From: Neodiprion pinetum
Lineage: Eukaryota > Arthropoda > Insecta > Hymenoptera > Diprionidae
Direction: 5' to 3'
DNA: 64,000 nt
NCBI RefSeq assembly: GCF_021155775.2
Contig: NC_060232.1
Span: 23,877,922 to 23,941,921 of the forward strand
In this document: positions 36,515-47,681 of the stretch, in pieces
How positions within the stretch are numbered: position 1 is the stretch's first letter
How the letters are laid out: every line of letters begins with the position of its first letter
Translations under genes and position numbers: made by a program
The notes under the pieces: generated by a model
The model's input: the letters and a program-made list of their open reading frames with translations, nothing else
The model's database searches: none
What the model was told of the DNA's origin: nothing

Positions 36515-36800
36515 GTGAATCGAAAACACCACAGCTTAAGGAAAAAGGGCTGAACAAACTCATTCTATACACAATTCTGAACAAAAACACTCCAACACAT
36601 TTGCCTTGGGCGCAGAAATAAAGAAATGGCACGGATTCTGCAAAATCGCAATAGTAAATTCGTAGAATTCATACCATTTCTTTATTTCTACGTCAAATGA
36701 AAATATCTTCGAATGTTTCTGTTCAGAATTGTATACAGAATAGAGCTGTTCGGCCCTTTTTGCTTTTTGAGATACGTGGCCTTCGACATTTGGAGATATA
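36515..36800. repeat. Inverted-repeat (hairpin) element
   Basis: The left arm (about 36515-36630) and right arm (about 36672-36800) are inverted copies. GGAAAAAGGGCTGAAC, CATTCTATACACAATTCTGA, ACAAAAACA and GCAGAAATAAAGAAATGG on the left are mirrored by CCATTTCTTTATTTCTACG, TGTTTCTGTTCAGAATTG, TATACAGAATAGAGCTGTTC and GGCCCTTTTTGC on the right. The loop is about 45 bp. The minus-strand frame at 36303-36632 and the plus-strand frame at 36713-36931 share the peptide FLFRIVYR purely because of this mirror symmetry. It is a foldback-like element or hairpin RNA source. Confidence 0.72.
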
Positions 36801-39437
36801 TGAATCGATCAGGGCACACCTTCAATCACTTTCGACGTTCTAATTACAAATGCGAGATTTTTGCCTTGGCATCCAAGGTCAATGATAAAAAAAAAACATC
36901 CATAAATGTTAACGTTTCAGCCCTTTGGTAGAGGTCCTCCTCGGAACTATAAAATTTATTGAAAATTACTCACCTTATACGTAATCCATTTGACAACCAT
37001 CACTTTGGCCATCTGGCATAACAATCGTCAAGTAAAAATAAGCGTTAAAAATAAAACAAACATTATAATTAAAAAAAAAAAAGAACATTCCAGTTACAAA
37101 CCCTTTCCATTCAAAGCCACTATCGTTGATATTAATATCATTTCCATAGAATTTTTCAAACGTTTTTTTTGTTTTTTTCTTCTCCCAACTCGACGCAACG
37201 TCCGCGTGGCTTACAATCTGGAAGCGGCGAGTCTGTGGCGAGTTTCGCGCGGTAATCTCGTGACAGTTTGGCTGCATTCTCCAGGCGTTGTAACTGGAAA
37301 TTCTAGTACAACCGGCGCCTGTTTAACGCAACACGGCCACAGGTAAGCAATGCGCAAAGGCTAGACATAACTGTCGGTCCAAAATGCCCGGCGTGCTTTC
37401 AAACACTAGGTTTAGGTGCGCCAAACTACGCGCTCGGCCATAAAGCGTAGGTGCGGAAGGTGTTCGCCACTGTACACAGTTCGCATAGCTCCCATTTCTA
37501 TGTGCACGTAGTACGGTATTAATTGAAGGGCTGCCCCGAACGACGATCCAAATGGATTTCGACCCCTTGTTTCTATTATGGTGCTAAAGCGATTCGCTTA
37601 CACCCGTTCCGTTTGTCCTATGACGATATAATGCAGCTTCAAACTGGCAATTTAGTGGTTTTTACTAAAATAAACGCCTCGTTACGGACGTTGTGCTTGT
37701 TATTGTACGGTGTTAATCGTTTCGCCTTTTGAACCTGAATTTAGCAGCCGAGTTGGTAGCCATGCATCGACTATTTTTGAATACGATAATGCGGTAAAGC
37801 GCTTCTTTTGTTTCTAAATTTCATGAGGAGTACAAGAAATCCTTGGTGTTAGTTTCAGAGGTTTTTTTCGATGACCACTGAATAATGACCGCCTTAAGCG
37901 CTAAAAAATTACCCTCGTGGATGATTGATTTTCAGTCAACGATCCGGTCAGATTTTTGGTGGTTGGGATGATACGATTAATGAGGGGTCTGTGCTTAACT
38001 CCAGCTTGTGAGATAATGTATGATTTCTCACCGATACGCTCATATCTTGACCTCGCACGCTATTCGATGATTAAGATAAGGAATTAAGGCTTGCCACCTA
38101 ATTCAACAATGGCTAATGATGGAGAAAATAGACTCTGTGCCGTGTGTTACATATTCGTATGTGTGAGTCTTAAGACCTTGACGCACGTGAACCGGAGGCA
38201 AAGTTTGTACAACGATGCAGTTTTGGAAAAAATCGATATTTCGTAACTTAGAGATCGTTTGAATTTTCTCAAAGCAAAATATACTCGTTTATTTTTGAAA
38301 TTTAATCCGTGCAAAGTTGTTGTAAAAAACTTGAGTGCGGTAATATTTGTTGCAACGCTACGTCACATTAACGAAACTCGCATCAACCGAGTCATTTATA
38401 TTTTCATTTATACTTCGTATTTCACCTGATTTTATTTCATTTGTTCTTCGTTTCGCACTTTTCTTCAGTTTCTTGCAAATCGCGTGATTTAACGGCCTGT
38501 GAGGTGAATAATAAGCACCTTTGAAACGAAACGACACGAATAACTGGAACAGCTGAAAAGTATTATACAGTCGGAGAGTTGAAGGATGACAAAGTGAAAA
38601 AGAAGTCTATAAAATCCTGCAGAAGAGTAATTTCGGAGGTTGAGCGTGCCAGGAAAGAACAATAGCTTGATTATTGTTCAACGAGGATGATTAGTTGACC
38701 GGCTTCTCTGTTCGAATTTTTGCGAAAGAGTAGAGAGAGAGGAAAAAGAAAGAAAGATATAAACGGCAAACATTTTTCGCGCATCGCTGAATTTTTCAAC
38801 GTGAAAACGGAATCAATTTCGATGCGAAAATACAACAATCGTTGTACACAATGCAGAATAATCAACAACGGCATTGTGTATTCAGTTTAGCGGTTATAAA
38901 TTTTATGTTAATTGACAAATAATGAAGCTTGCGCAGCCGGAGGATCAAATATTGCGTACATGTGCATCTCGTCAATAATCGTTAAAATTAGGCAAATTCC
39001 TGAAATCGATTACCGCGTCTATTATACACCGGCTACCGCGCTGGTTTACAATTTACGAAGGTACGTGCGGTGAAATTATGAACAATTTTAGTTCGGCGCG
39101 ATGAATCGCGTCTGGCATTTTCGCCTCACTCGTAACCGTGCAATGCTCGAAGGGTGCGGGAACGATTCGAATCAATAAACACAACGTTATTCAGGATAAA
39201 CATCAAAACCATTTGATCAGAACCACTTCTCGAGCGCGATTATCGGGCATATGAAAATTCATAATTATTCACCGAACATTGAGGTGAATGCCCGAAGCTT
39301 TGAGTAAAACGCGGAATTCAATAACACAGGTTCGATTAAACACATCTCGATGGTACTTTCAAAAATATCTTTACAATATTAGCGCTTCGATTGATATTTT
39401 TTCTTTTTGAATTTCAAAGATCAGTATCAACATCCTA
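36801..39437. other. No gene seen
   Basis: AT-rich, with an A run at about 37071-37083. A GC-richer part at about 37190-37470 has a 118-codon frame without recognisable domains. Confidence 0.5.
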
Positions 39438-39865
39438 CACCGAGAAAAATTTCATTTGTTGCAGTAACTGGAAAAATTGAGTAAAACAGGTATCGTTAAA
39501 AAAACTGATTGAATATTGTTGGAATTACGAAAAAGGAAGTACGCGTAACCGTTTTGCGCTATTATCGATCCTTTTTTGGTAATTGAAACGCAAAATCAGT
39601 TCGTTCGGCTTACTGTATTTTTTTAGTTAAATAAGGCTTTGACGTCAATTTATTGCTGCACAAGCATTAAATTGTCGCAATAGTTGCAAGAAAATCTAAT
39701 AACAGTGATCGTAATGAGAAAGAATAGTAACGGATACCAGACTTTCCGGTAACAGCTAGAAAACTAATTTTCATTTTATACCTAGAACTATATTTTTCGA
39801 TTGTGGTAAAAAATGAAAATGGTTAAGGACTGAGCGGTAACGGAAACTAAAAATTTCTCTCAGTG
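39438..39865 (-). mobile_element. M1 MITE, full-length copy (orientation B)
   Basis: 428 bp, ends CACCGAGAAAAATTTC and AATTTCTCTCAGTG. All internal landmarks are present, including TATACCTAGAACTATATTTT. The flanks are TA and CA, one base short of a perfect 2-bp duplication. Confidence 0.92.
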
Positions 39866-41308
39866 CAGTTTCTTTCTCATCTATTACCGGAAATCATTGT
39901 CTTTCCTTTCGTTTTTTCAGGACAAGGATTCGCGAAACGAATTGATTTCAGACTAAGCACTCGGATGATAATCGTGGTTATTACAAGCCACGTGTAAATG
40001 TTTTTAATAAAACGGCAATGCGCACGCCGGTCGTGATTAATTCAATTAAAGTGTGATTGCGAACTTTTTTACCTTTCCCTCGAGAATTATGTTGTGTACG
40101 TGAAAGTATAACAATGCAATAAAGGAAGAGAGAAAAATTAGTAAACCACTTGCGTTACAGATATCGCGAGGTAGAGCGTAAAATCAAGTCAAGCCCCGGC
40201 TTGCCGTTATGTACTCTTTAATAATTCTCTCATTGTTTTACCGGAATTCCCTTGGAACGTCAACTAAGCCGTAAGCAAGCGTTGCGGTCGTTTAAAACAC
40301 GTCAGCTGAAAACCACCCGAGAGGACGTCAGTATAACTTCAAATTACAAAACTCCGACGCTCAATTTTCGTCATATTTTTACAACACACCTTTTACGTTA
40401 TTCCCACGGATTAAAGCGTTGGAAAATGATATGTCTGAATTTCGTGACACATCACGAATAGACTTGTAATACATTAGCAGAAATAAAACCTGTTCCAGAA
40501 ATTTCATAGAAGATAGTCTTATCCGAAGATCTGGAGAACAAATCTTCCGTATAATTGACCAGTTTAAAACGATTTAAAATAAAGTATCTCTATCAAAGCT
40601 TTCGTTTTTACTTTCGGTATCATGCGTTTTTAAAGGGATCTTCGTAGCTCGCGGATATAGTAATTTTATGAGTACTGAACGCCTCACTCTCATCTGGTAA
40701 TAAAATAATCAACTACATCGATATTTGGCGATCGTATGTCTCGAGGATTATTGAGGAGGAAAAGCTTCTGATAACTGATTGTGAGGGAGGGTGGTAATTT
40801 TCACAAACCTTGTGAAGTTCTCGAAATTTCAGTTGTGAAAGCCGGTTGTCTGCGGCAGCTGTCGCCCTGTCAAAACGATCGTCGAGGACGAAAACAGCGA
40901 GCTTTTCACACTCGAACAGGATTATTTTTCACTCCGTTCTCATATTCGCATGCACGCGGTTCCGCGGAGAATCGCTCGCTCGTTTGTATCCATCAACCTT
41001 TGAGCTGTTGTTAACGATGTTGTGTCGTATTTATTTATTGCGGTTATTAAACAAGACAGGTCGCACCCAGTGTGTCACCGTCTATGCATACCGCATTTAT
41101 TAGACATGTAGATACCTAAGTGCGGCACAAGAACACAACTTGGACAGTCGTCAATGCCGCTGTCCCGCTTCGTTATCTTTCACAGCATCAGGGTACAGCG
41201 AGGCTCGGAACGTGTGGGCGAAAGAGGAGGACGACATTTGCGAGAAAAAAATTGGTTAGATTCTTAAAAGGGTGTCGGCATGTTACAGTGTTTGAAATCA
41301 TCGAGTGG
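39866..41308. other. No gene called
   Basis: A GC-richer pocket at about 40780-41250 has overlapping frames of 67-85 codons; none recognisable. Confidence 0.5.
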
Positions 41309-41745
41309 CTGAGGCGGGGTTGAAATTCCGAATTTGAAAAGTCCGAAAACGCCAAATTTCGAATTTTTTGCTGGCGAAACTTGAAGTAAAGAAATCAAAG
41401 TTTCAAAAGATCCGAAACACGATGCTCGAAATGCCGAAAGTGTGAAAATTAAAAAATTAAAAAATCCGAGACATCGAAATTCGGAATGATCGAAGATTTT
41501 CAATTCTAGCTTAGAAAAATTTCACCACTTTGATATTTCTTTGTTTTGGATTTTCAATATTTTCACCCTCGAAATTCTGGTATTCTGATTTTTTACATCG
41601 ACTCATTGAGTAAACTACGCTGTGTGAGTATATTTCAATTTTTCGGAATTTCACTCTATCGAACCATTATTTTTCTAAATTTTGATCCTTCGGAACTTTG
41701 AGCTGTCAGGTTTCCGACGATTCGAAAATTGGTTGTTTTGTAAAG
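41309..41745. mobile_element. FB foldback element, one end lost
   Basis: The left part (41309-41500) matches the left arms at 1 and 32624: GAGGCGGGGTTGAAATTCC, CGAATTTTTTGCTGGCGAAA, CTTGAAGTAAAGAAATCAAA. From about 41500 the orientation flips and the sequence is the reverse complement of the 1-390 copy. The flipped part includes 41607-41631, a 25-bp exact match to 266-290, and GTCAGGTTTCCGACGATTCG against the GGAAACCCGACGAC block. The expected right terminal GGGTTTGAAATT mirror is missing, so the right end is deleted or diverged. Confidence 0.7.
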
Positions 41746-43531
41746 ATCGTTTTGTAATACAGTTTCAAATCCGTGTACGAAAACCGAATTCACGTGTATT
41801 TCGTCCAAAGCAAGCAAAATTCATAAAAGTACATTTTTTAATCAAAAATTAAAAAAAAAAAAACAAAAAACAAAAAAAACAAACAATCTTGATTAAATCA
41901 CAAAATTTTTGAGCAGCGTATATTCTGTCGGCAATGATTTTGCAGCTATATTTCAAGAGTTTGCTAATTATTGCTAATTTTTCGAAAACTCTTCTCCCCG
42001 TGTATAAAAACGAAGAATCTTTCTGCTCCTCGAGTACGGAACGAATTATACTTGATTTCTCAAATGCGGCAAACTTTTCCTTCTTTATAAATTGATACGT
42101 CATAATCATCTTACTGTGAAATTCATGTGATAACGACGCCGCACGATTCAGCGAATTAATGGGGTTATAAACCCTTGATGCTACAAGTAGCTCGGCGTCA
42201 TTTGATAACCCTTAGCAGCGCGGCAATAATTATCTCGGCTGTCTACCTTATCGCGAGCTGCCTAACAAACGCAAATTCGAACAGACAGGTATCAGAAATG
42301 GCTGTCGAATCTTCTTTGCATCGAGTACAATGTCCCCGGATTTTACCATAAAAAATCTGCGCTTCATTCGAAATCGATCTAATTTGTATAGAAATTTCAT
42401 TTCAAGGCGTTATCTGTTCTCTCTTTAATTATTCTGAATCCGATACGAGTACGTGGAATTTGACGTAACGCGTCGCAAGGTGCGTTACAGAAATAGATTC
42501 GTCAGTGTAAGACGGTTTAAAAATGTATGAAGTTCGATAATAGTCAGTTATTCATTGTCGACATTTTAAACAGATTTTCGATAATTTCAACTAATTGCAT
42601 AAATCAGTTTCATTGAACGGATCCTGCGGGACTAGAATTTATTCAAATATCTAAAATCCCTTAATTAATAAAGAAACTCCACTCCAAAGTTCTAAATTAA
42701 TCGTAAACACGAATGAATCCGGACTTTTCGATGGGGTTAAAAGCTCCGCTGTCTCGGGTCGATGCGAAGCTCACAGTCCGAATGCAAACTGGCTGAACTT
42801 TTGGGGCAAAAGAAAGGCTGGACCGAGTCAATTCACCCTGAAGACGAAAGGCTCTGGTTTGAAATTAACTTTACCCGGGTGACGTAAAACTAACCCTTAT
42901 TAGACGCGGTAGGTTGAAGGACGCGGATCTCGATTGTTCCAAGGCTTCGACTCGGAAAGCTTCAATCGGTTTGCCGCCCCCCTTGCTTTCCATCCTGTCC
43001 TTCTCATTTACCGCAAACGATTCGGCGAGCATCTTCAAACCTTGCGAGAGCCGAGAGAAAACGCAATTCGCGAATTCCACGACTGGTGAAAATTGGAGGG
43101 AGACTCAATGACTCAGAGTATTATGTGTGTTGGCGCAACAATGTTACTTGTTTGCACGGTGCGGTTCGTTCGCGATTTCTCGTAAATCGCATCATTTACT
43201 TACTCACTCCGCGAAGCTATACTTAGAAAACTACGCCAACATCTGTGCAGCTCGGCGTAATGACGCGTGGCTCGCGTCACATCGTAGAATATCTGCGGAA
43301 ATACTTTCGAAATATAGGTCAGATTACAATCATTCTCCCACCTCCCTGTATAAACATATATCTATATGTCGAATAATGGCCAATTATCACTCGCGAACTT
43401 TGTGTCTTGATAATGGGACTCGTGTTGAACCTTTTATTCAACATGAAAACTCTGAACTACGATTAAGAAAACTTTTGAAAGAGATTCAATATTTCATTTT
43501 AGAAAGATGCGTCAATCCGATCGAAGATCGA
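41746..43531. other. No gene seen
   Basis: An A-rich run lies at about 41848-41885. A GC-richer part (42720-43110) carries antiparallel frames of 65-69 codons. No recognisable protein. Confidence 0.5.
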
Positions 43532-43543
43532 AGATATATATAT

Positions 43544-43572
<29 letters not shown>
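43532..43572 (+). repeat. (TA)n microsatellite
   Basis: An AT dinucleotide run of about 40 bp with one AATT interruption. Confidence 0.9.
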
Positions 43573-43574
<2 letters not shown>

Positions 43575-43579
43575 TTCTG

Positions 43580-43965
43580 GCCACACACCTAAAAAACCTG
43601 TGAAACCTGGAAGTATGAGGGAATTTGAAAGTCATAGGTCATGGAAAATGGAAAATGGAAAATCGGAAATTATCAAGGGAATTTTGATTTTGGCCATGAA
43701 ACAAATTGAAAATATCAGTTTTCCAATATGGTAATTAGAAATGATTTTTTGAGGTGTCGAACTTACTTTCTTACATGAAGAAAAAAAAATTGGGCTTAAA
43801 CTGACTTTGTTGTACATTATATTTTTCTTTAATTCGTATTGAATTTGAACCGAATAGAGAGTTGATGATTCGAACAATTGAGGTTTTAGTAACTTAGTAG
43901 AGCTAGGAAAATGTCAGGGAAAACTGGGTCTTCGGTCCTGGAAAACCTGAAAATGTTATGAAATT
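43580..43965 (+). repeat. Degenerate GGAAAA-type repeat patches
   Basis: CATGGAAAATGGAAAATGG near 43639-43657 is a short GGAAAAT tandem repeat. Related phrases AAAACCTGTGAAACCTGG (about 43589-43606) and GGTCCTGGAAAACCTGAAAA (about 43934-43953) border about 250 bp of ordinary AT-rich DNA. The whole could be one decayed element; the boundaries are uncertain. Confidence 0.3.
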
Positions 43966-44592
43966 TTTTTCTCAAAAATTTGTAGGCAGTCTAATATACG
44001 TGTATAATATACCTATAAGAACAAGCTATGGTGAGGTGTTGGATTTTTTTTCCTCTTTCTTTTTCCTTTCTTTTTCAACTCGTTGCCAACAGTACAAGAG
44101 AGATGAAATTATATACACGTGTATCGAAGTACTTGTTTATGATTATAACTCTCGCACGTTAAACATCGTTATTTTTCCAACGCCATGCAGTCAGGCTGTT
44201 ATTCTTTCGTTTATCCGCTGTATTCTTTCCAGTTTTATACAGTTGAGCGTAATCACGTTTGACGGAAGACATCTGCCCCGTTGAAACTCAATGAAAATTC
44301 ACCCCTGTACACAATGTACTGCATATTCATTGACATGTAAATGTAAATGCCAATATTCCACGGTATTGAAATTGACAGTGCGTTACGGTTTTTTTTTTTT
44401 CGAAACTAAAAATGAGAAATTTTCTTATTATTACAACCGTGCGGTATTACATTTTCACGAATCCATTAGTCAGTATGCGAATAATAAATTTATACAGCGC
44501 TGATGGGATGTAAAATATTGCAATGATGAAATTTAGTTTACTAATCATGCGCTGACGAAAATTTGATTTTCTGTAATCTTGCACTTGTGGGA
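43966..44592. other. Nothing seen
   Basis: AT-rich with a pyrimidine run near 44045-44076. Confidence 0.5.
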
Positions 44593-44947
44593 CACTCTAA
44601 TAAAATTGCTTATCTAACAACAATGGCTTGAATATTGTTGGAATTACAAGAAAATGTGGTACAAGCAACCATTCGGTGTTATAATAATAGTTGTCATTTT
44701 CTGACTGTTGCAACGTTGAATCTGTTTGTTCAATTAATTAATTTTTTCCACCTCATTAAGGCCCCGAGAACAATTTGTTGCGGTAATAGTCACAAGAACA
44801 TATGTAATTCAAGTGACCATAATAAAAAAGAATGGCAACAGATGCAAAATGTTTTCACCACAGTCAGAAAACTGATTTTTATTCATATCTAGTATAAAAT
44901 AGTGAAGTTCTTTATACGAACCACTATTACGTAAATTTTTCACGGTG
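44593..44947 (-). mobile_element. M1 MITE, highly diverged old copy (orientation B)
   Basis: The landmark order of orientation-B copies is kept although bases have drifted: TTGAATATTGTTGGAATTAC, GTACAAGCAACCATTCGGTG, GACTGTTGCAACG, TCTGTTTGTTC, GTCACAAGAACATATGTAAT, AAAGAATGGCAACAGATGC and GTCAGAAAACTGATTTT. It ends AAATTTTTCACGGTG where young copies end AAATTTCTCTCAGTG, and starts CACTCTAATAAAATTG. It appears much more diverged than the other copies, implying an old first wave or a sister subfamily. Confidence 0.65.
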
Positions 44948-47086
44948 TAAGAGATGTTCCGTGAAATCTTGTGAAAATACTTTGTTCACAGTGTTTGATT
45001 CTAGTATCGAGTAATAATTAAACCACTCGATAGTTGTTCGCACTTATCGAAGCCGTATTTTTAACCTAACTTTATCGACACAAGGCTACATAATCACGTT
45101 GGAAAGATTTTCTTTAAGATAATTGCAACGTATCAAACCTTCACGAGTGTATAATACGCAAGATTCGTTTTTGTTTTTCCGATCCTTTGAAGTATTTCTC
45201 CCCTCATAAATTGCGTACTCACTCCCGGTATATTTAAGTTTTCATAATAATTATCAGGCGGAGCTGCGTGCCCTCCGATATTATCCCGTATAACATCCTC
45301 GCGTGCCTTGTATACACGCGGTACATACACACACTCGCCTCTGGGCACAGCCACTTGAGCTTTAATCAAGTAAAGTAGCTAATTACTACTCACCGCGGAA
45401 GCGAAAGAGAGGAGGCCGAAAAGCAGGAGCTTGCACAACACGAGCCTTCGTCAAGGTGATTGGAAGTTATCGCTTGAACAATCATCGTGACGTAAGTATG
45501 AGAATCACAGGAGCGGCCGGTCAAAATTGACCCCGACGAGGAGGTTGGGTGTGAAATTTTGAATCCTGAAACTTTTCAATTATTGTGTAGCTGTGAAATA
45601 GAACGGACGACGGAAGTCGAATAAACGCAAAATTACCACAAGCACACGTCCCCGGCTCTCAAAGCTATTATTCTGAAAGTTTTGAACGTTTAATAGCTTT
45701 TAGGAAGGCGCAGAGGGCGCGACCAAAAAGTCGTTACAACTTCTACAGGCTCTCTTCGAGGTGAACGGGGTGCATGGAAGTTTTCCGGCCGCGTTAATGT
45801 TTTTCACAATTACACAAACGCCGATTTATATTTCAACGCATCGACTGCGGGACGTTGTGAAAATTATCTTCGTTGAAGTAAGATATGAGAAATCTCAGTA
45901 ATACAGTTTTGGGCAACGATAACGATATTCAGCTGTTTCTTAAGATGTAAGTTTTCTATTCGTGAAACGTAATCGGTGAATCGATTCTACGATTCTTTGA
46001 ATAATATCATGCATGAAGTCGTTGGTCGGAAAAATTGAAATTTAAAGCTTAAATAAAACTGAAGGTTGACGAAAACGACGTTATAATACCAATTTGCAAA
46101 ACATCGAAACTCGTATACAATGTGACTCATTTAAATACAGTGTCATATGGACAGAATCGTGTAAATATTTGAATTATTTTTAAAACTGATGATTATATTT
46201 CTATGTAGAAGTAACCATGAGTCAGATGTTGAAGAAATATTTTGCAAAATGAATTTCTGTACGTTTTGTTCGAAACGGCGAACTGGAACCGAATTTCACA
46301 GATTCACTAAAACGAATATACGTCATTTGTACTGAAATAAATCCGATCAAACTGTTAAACCTACAGGATTATATCGGAAAACTTCAGAAGAAAATAGGAA
46401 AGAGTACGCTTTTTATGGATGTTATAAAAATGGTTCTGAGCTAAAATAATGCTATACTTGTAAAGGATACTTAGTGCGGTAAAAACTAACGTTTAGACAT
46501 TGTTTCAATTGAAAATTAGCAAGCATTGCCTCGATCCAAAGACAGTCTGATGTACAATAAATGATATTTTTACGGTGAGTCGATCACCGCTGCACCAAAT
46601 ACTCGTAAATCTTTACTGCAATTCAACGAACCTCGGTTTTCACATACATGGAAAACATATCCGTGCATAGAATGCGGAAACGTTGGAATTTCCAACTCGT
46701 TGCAGTGGTAAAGCTAGAATACGCTTTCGGTGCACGTTTGATCCGATCACAGACGACGACGCATGCTTTTTTCAAAACCGATACGAGTGACCGGTAACGA
46801 GGTATCTTTGAATGGAGGATTTCGAGTGGTTCGTGTATTATATCCATCTCGGAGCGCATTACATGGGTATAAAATAAAATCGTGTTTTCGTAGTAACGAT
46901 GCAATACTAGTTAATCTCTCGAAATCTGAACCAGCGATCCAGTGAATACGGTTCGAAATATGTCCTTTCATAGAATGTTTTATCTGCGTACGATGTCTCG
47001 ATTCGTCCCTCCATTTCACAACTGCCAAAAATCATACGCTGCGAATTTAATATGATTATATGCATTTCTCTCCAACCCCTTGATTT
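44948..47086. other. No gene seen
   Basis: AT-rich. A small perfect stem (AAAGCTATTA with TAATAGCTTT, 20-bp loop) lies at 45661-45700. Frames up to 93 codons without domains. Confidence 0.5.
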
Positions 47087-47681
47087 ATGAAACTGAAGTT
47101 AGTAACGTCAGTCTAACGAAACATCAGGGAAAACTGCATTATTATTTAATTTTAGATTGACTTTCAGTGAATCGGCTTTTCAAAATATGCACTGAGAGAA
47201 ATTTCTAGTTCCGGTTACCGCTCAGTCTTTACCTATTTCCATTTGTTACCACAATCGAAAAATATACATCTTAGTACAACATGAAAATTTTTTCTCATTA
47301 CGATCACTGTTACTATATTTTCTTGTAACTGTTGCGAAAATTTAACGCTTGTGCAACAATAAATTGACGTTAAAGCCTTATTTAACTAAAAAAGTAGAGT
47401 AAACCTCAGAAACTGATTTTGCGTTGCAATTACCAAAAAAAGAATCGACAATAACGCAAAATGGTTAGGCGTACCTCGTTTTTCGTAATTCCATCAATAT
47501 TCAAACAGTTTTTTTAACGATACCTGTTTTACTGAATATTTCTAGTTACTATGACAAATAAAATGTTTCTCATTGTGAACGCGTCTTGTTTATTGCGGTT
47601 TGCTAAATATTACGTCACTGTAAAGTAAAGATTTTTCCTTAACGCGCATCGTTACAATAACATTATTAATTTCATTCTCAT
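47087..47681. mobile_element. M2 MITE split by an M1 insertion
   Basis: The left part (47087-47189) has ATGAAACTGAAGTTAGTAAC and CTAACGAAACATCAGG. The right part (47576-47681) has GCGGTTTGCTAAATATTACG and CATCGTTACAATAACATT then ATTAATTTCATTCTCAT. Removing the M1 element (47190-47575) and one copy of the TG duplication gives an M2 copy of about 207 bp, close to the uninterrupted copies. This is a clean nested insertion. Confidence 0.75.
47190..47575 (+). mobile_element. M1 MITE, internally deleted copy (orientation A)
   Basis: 386 bp, ends CACTGAGAGAAATTTCTAGT and AAATGTTTCTCATTG. About 45 bp is missing after ATGAAAATT, where other copies carry the GCTGTTACCAGAAAGTCTGG block. TG flanks both sides. 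The empty M2 paralogue at 13460 reads CAAAATATGAGT across the same site, confirming that the second TG is duplicated sequence. Confidence 0.93.

Noticed and set aside
36303..36931. Two opposed frames sharing FLFRIVYR
   Set aside because: The shared peptide comes from the inverted repeat, not from related genes.
43127..43603. 158-codon plus-strand frame
   Set aside because: It runs into the (TA)n microsatellite, which translates as an Ile/Tyr repeat; the rest matches no family I know.
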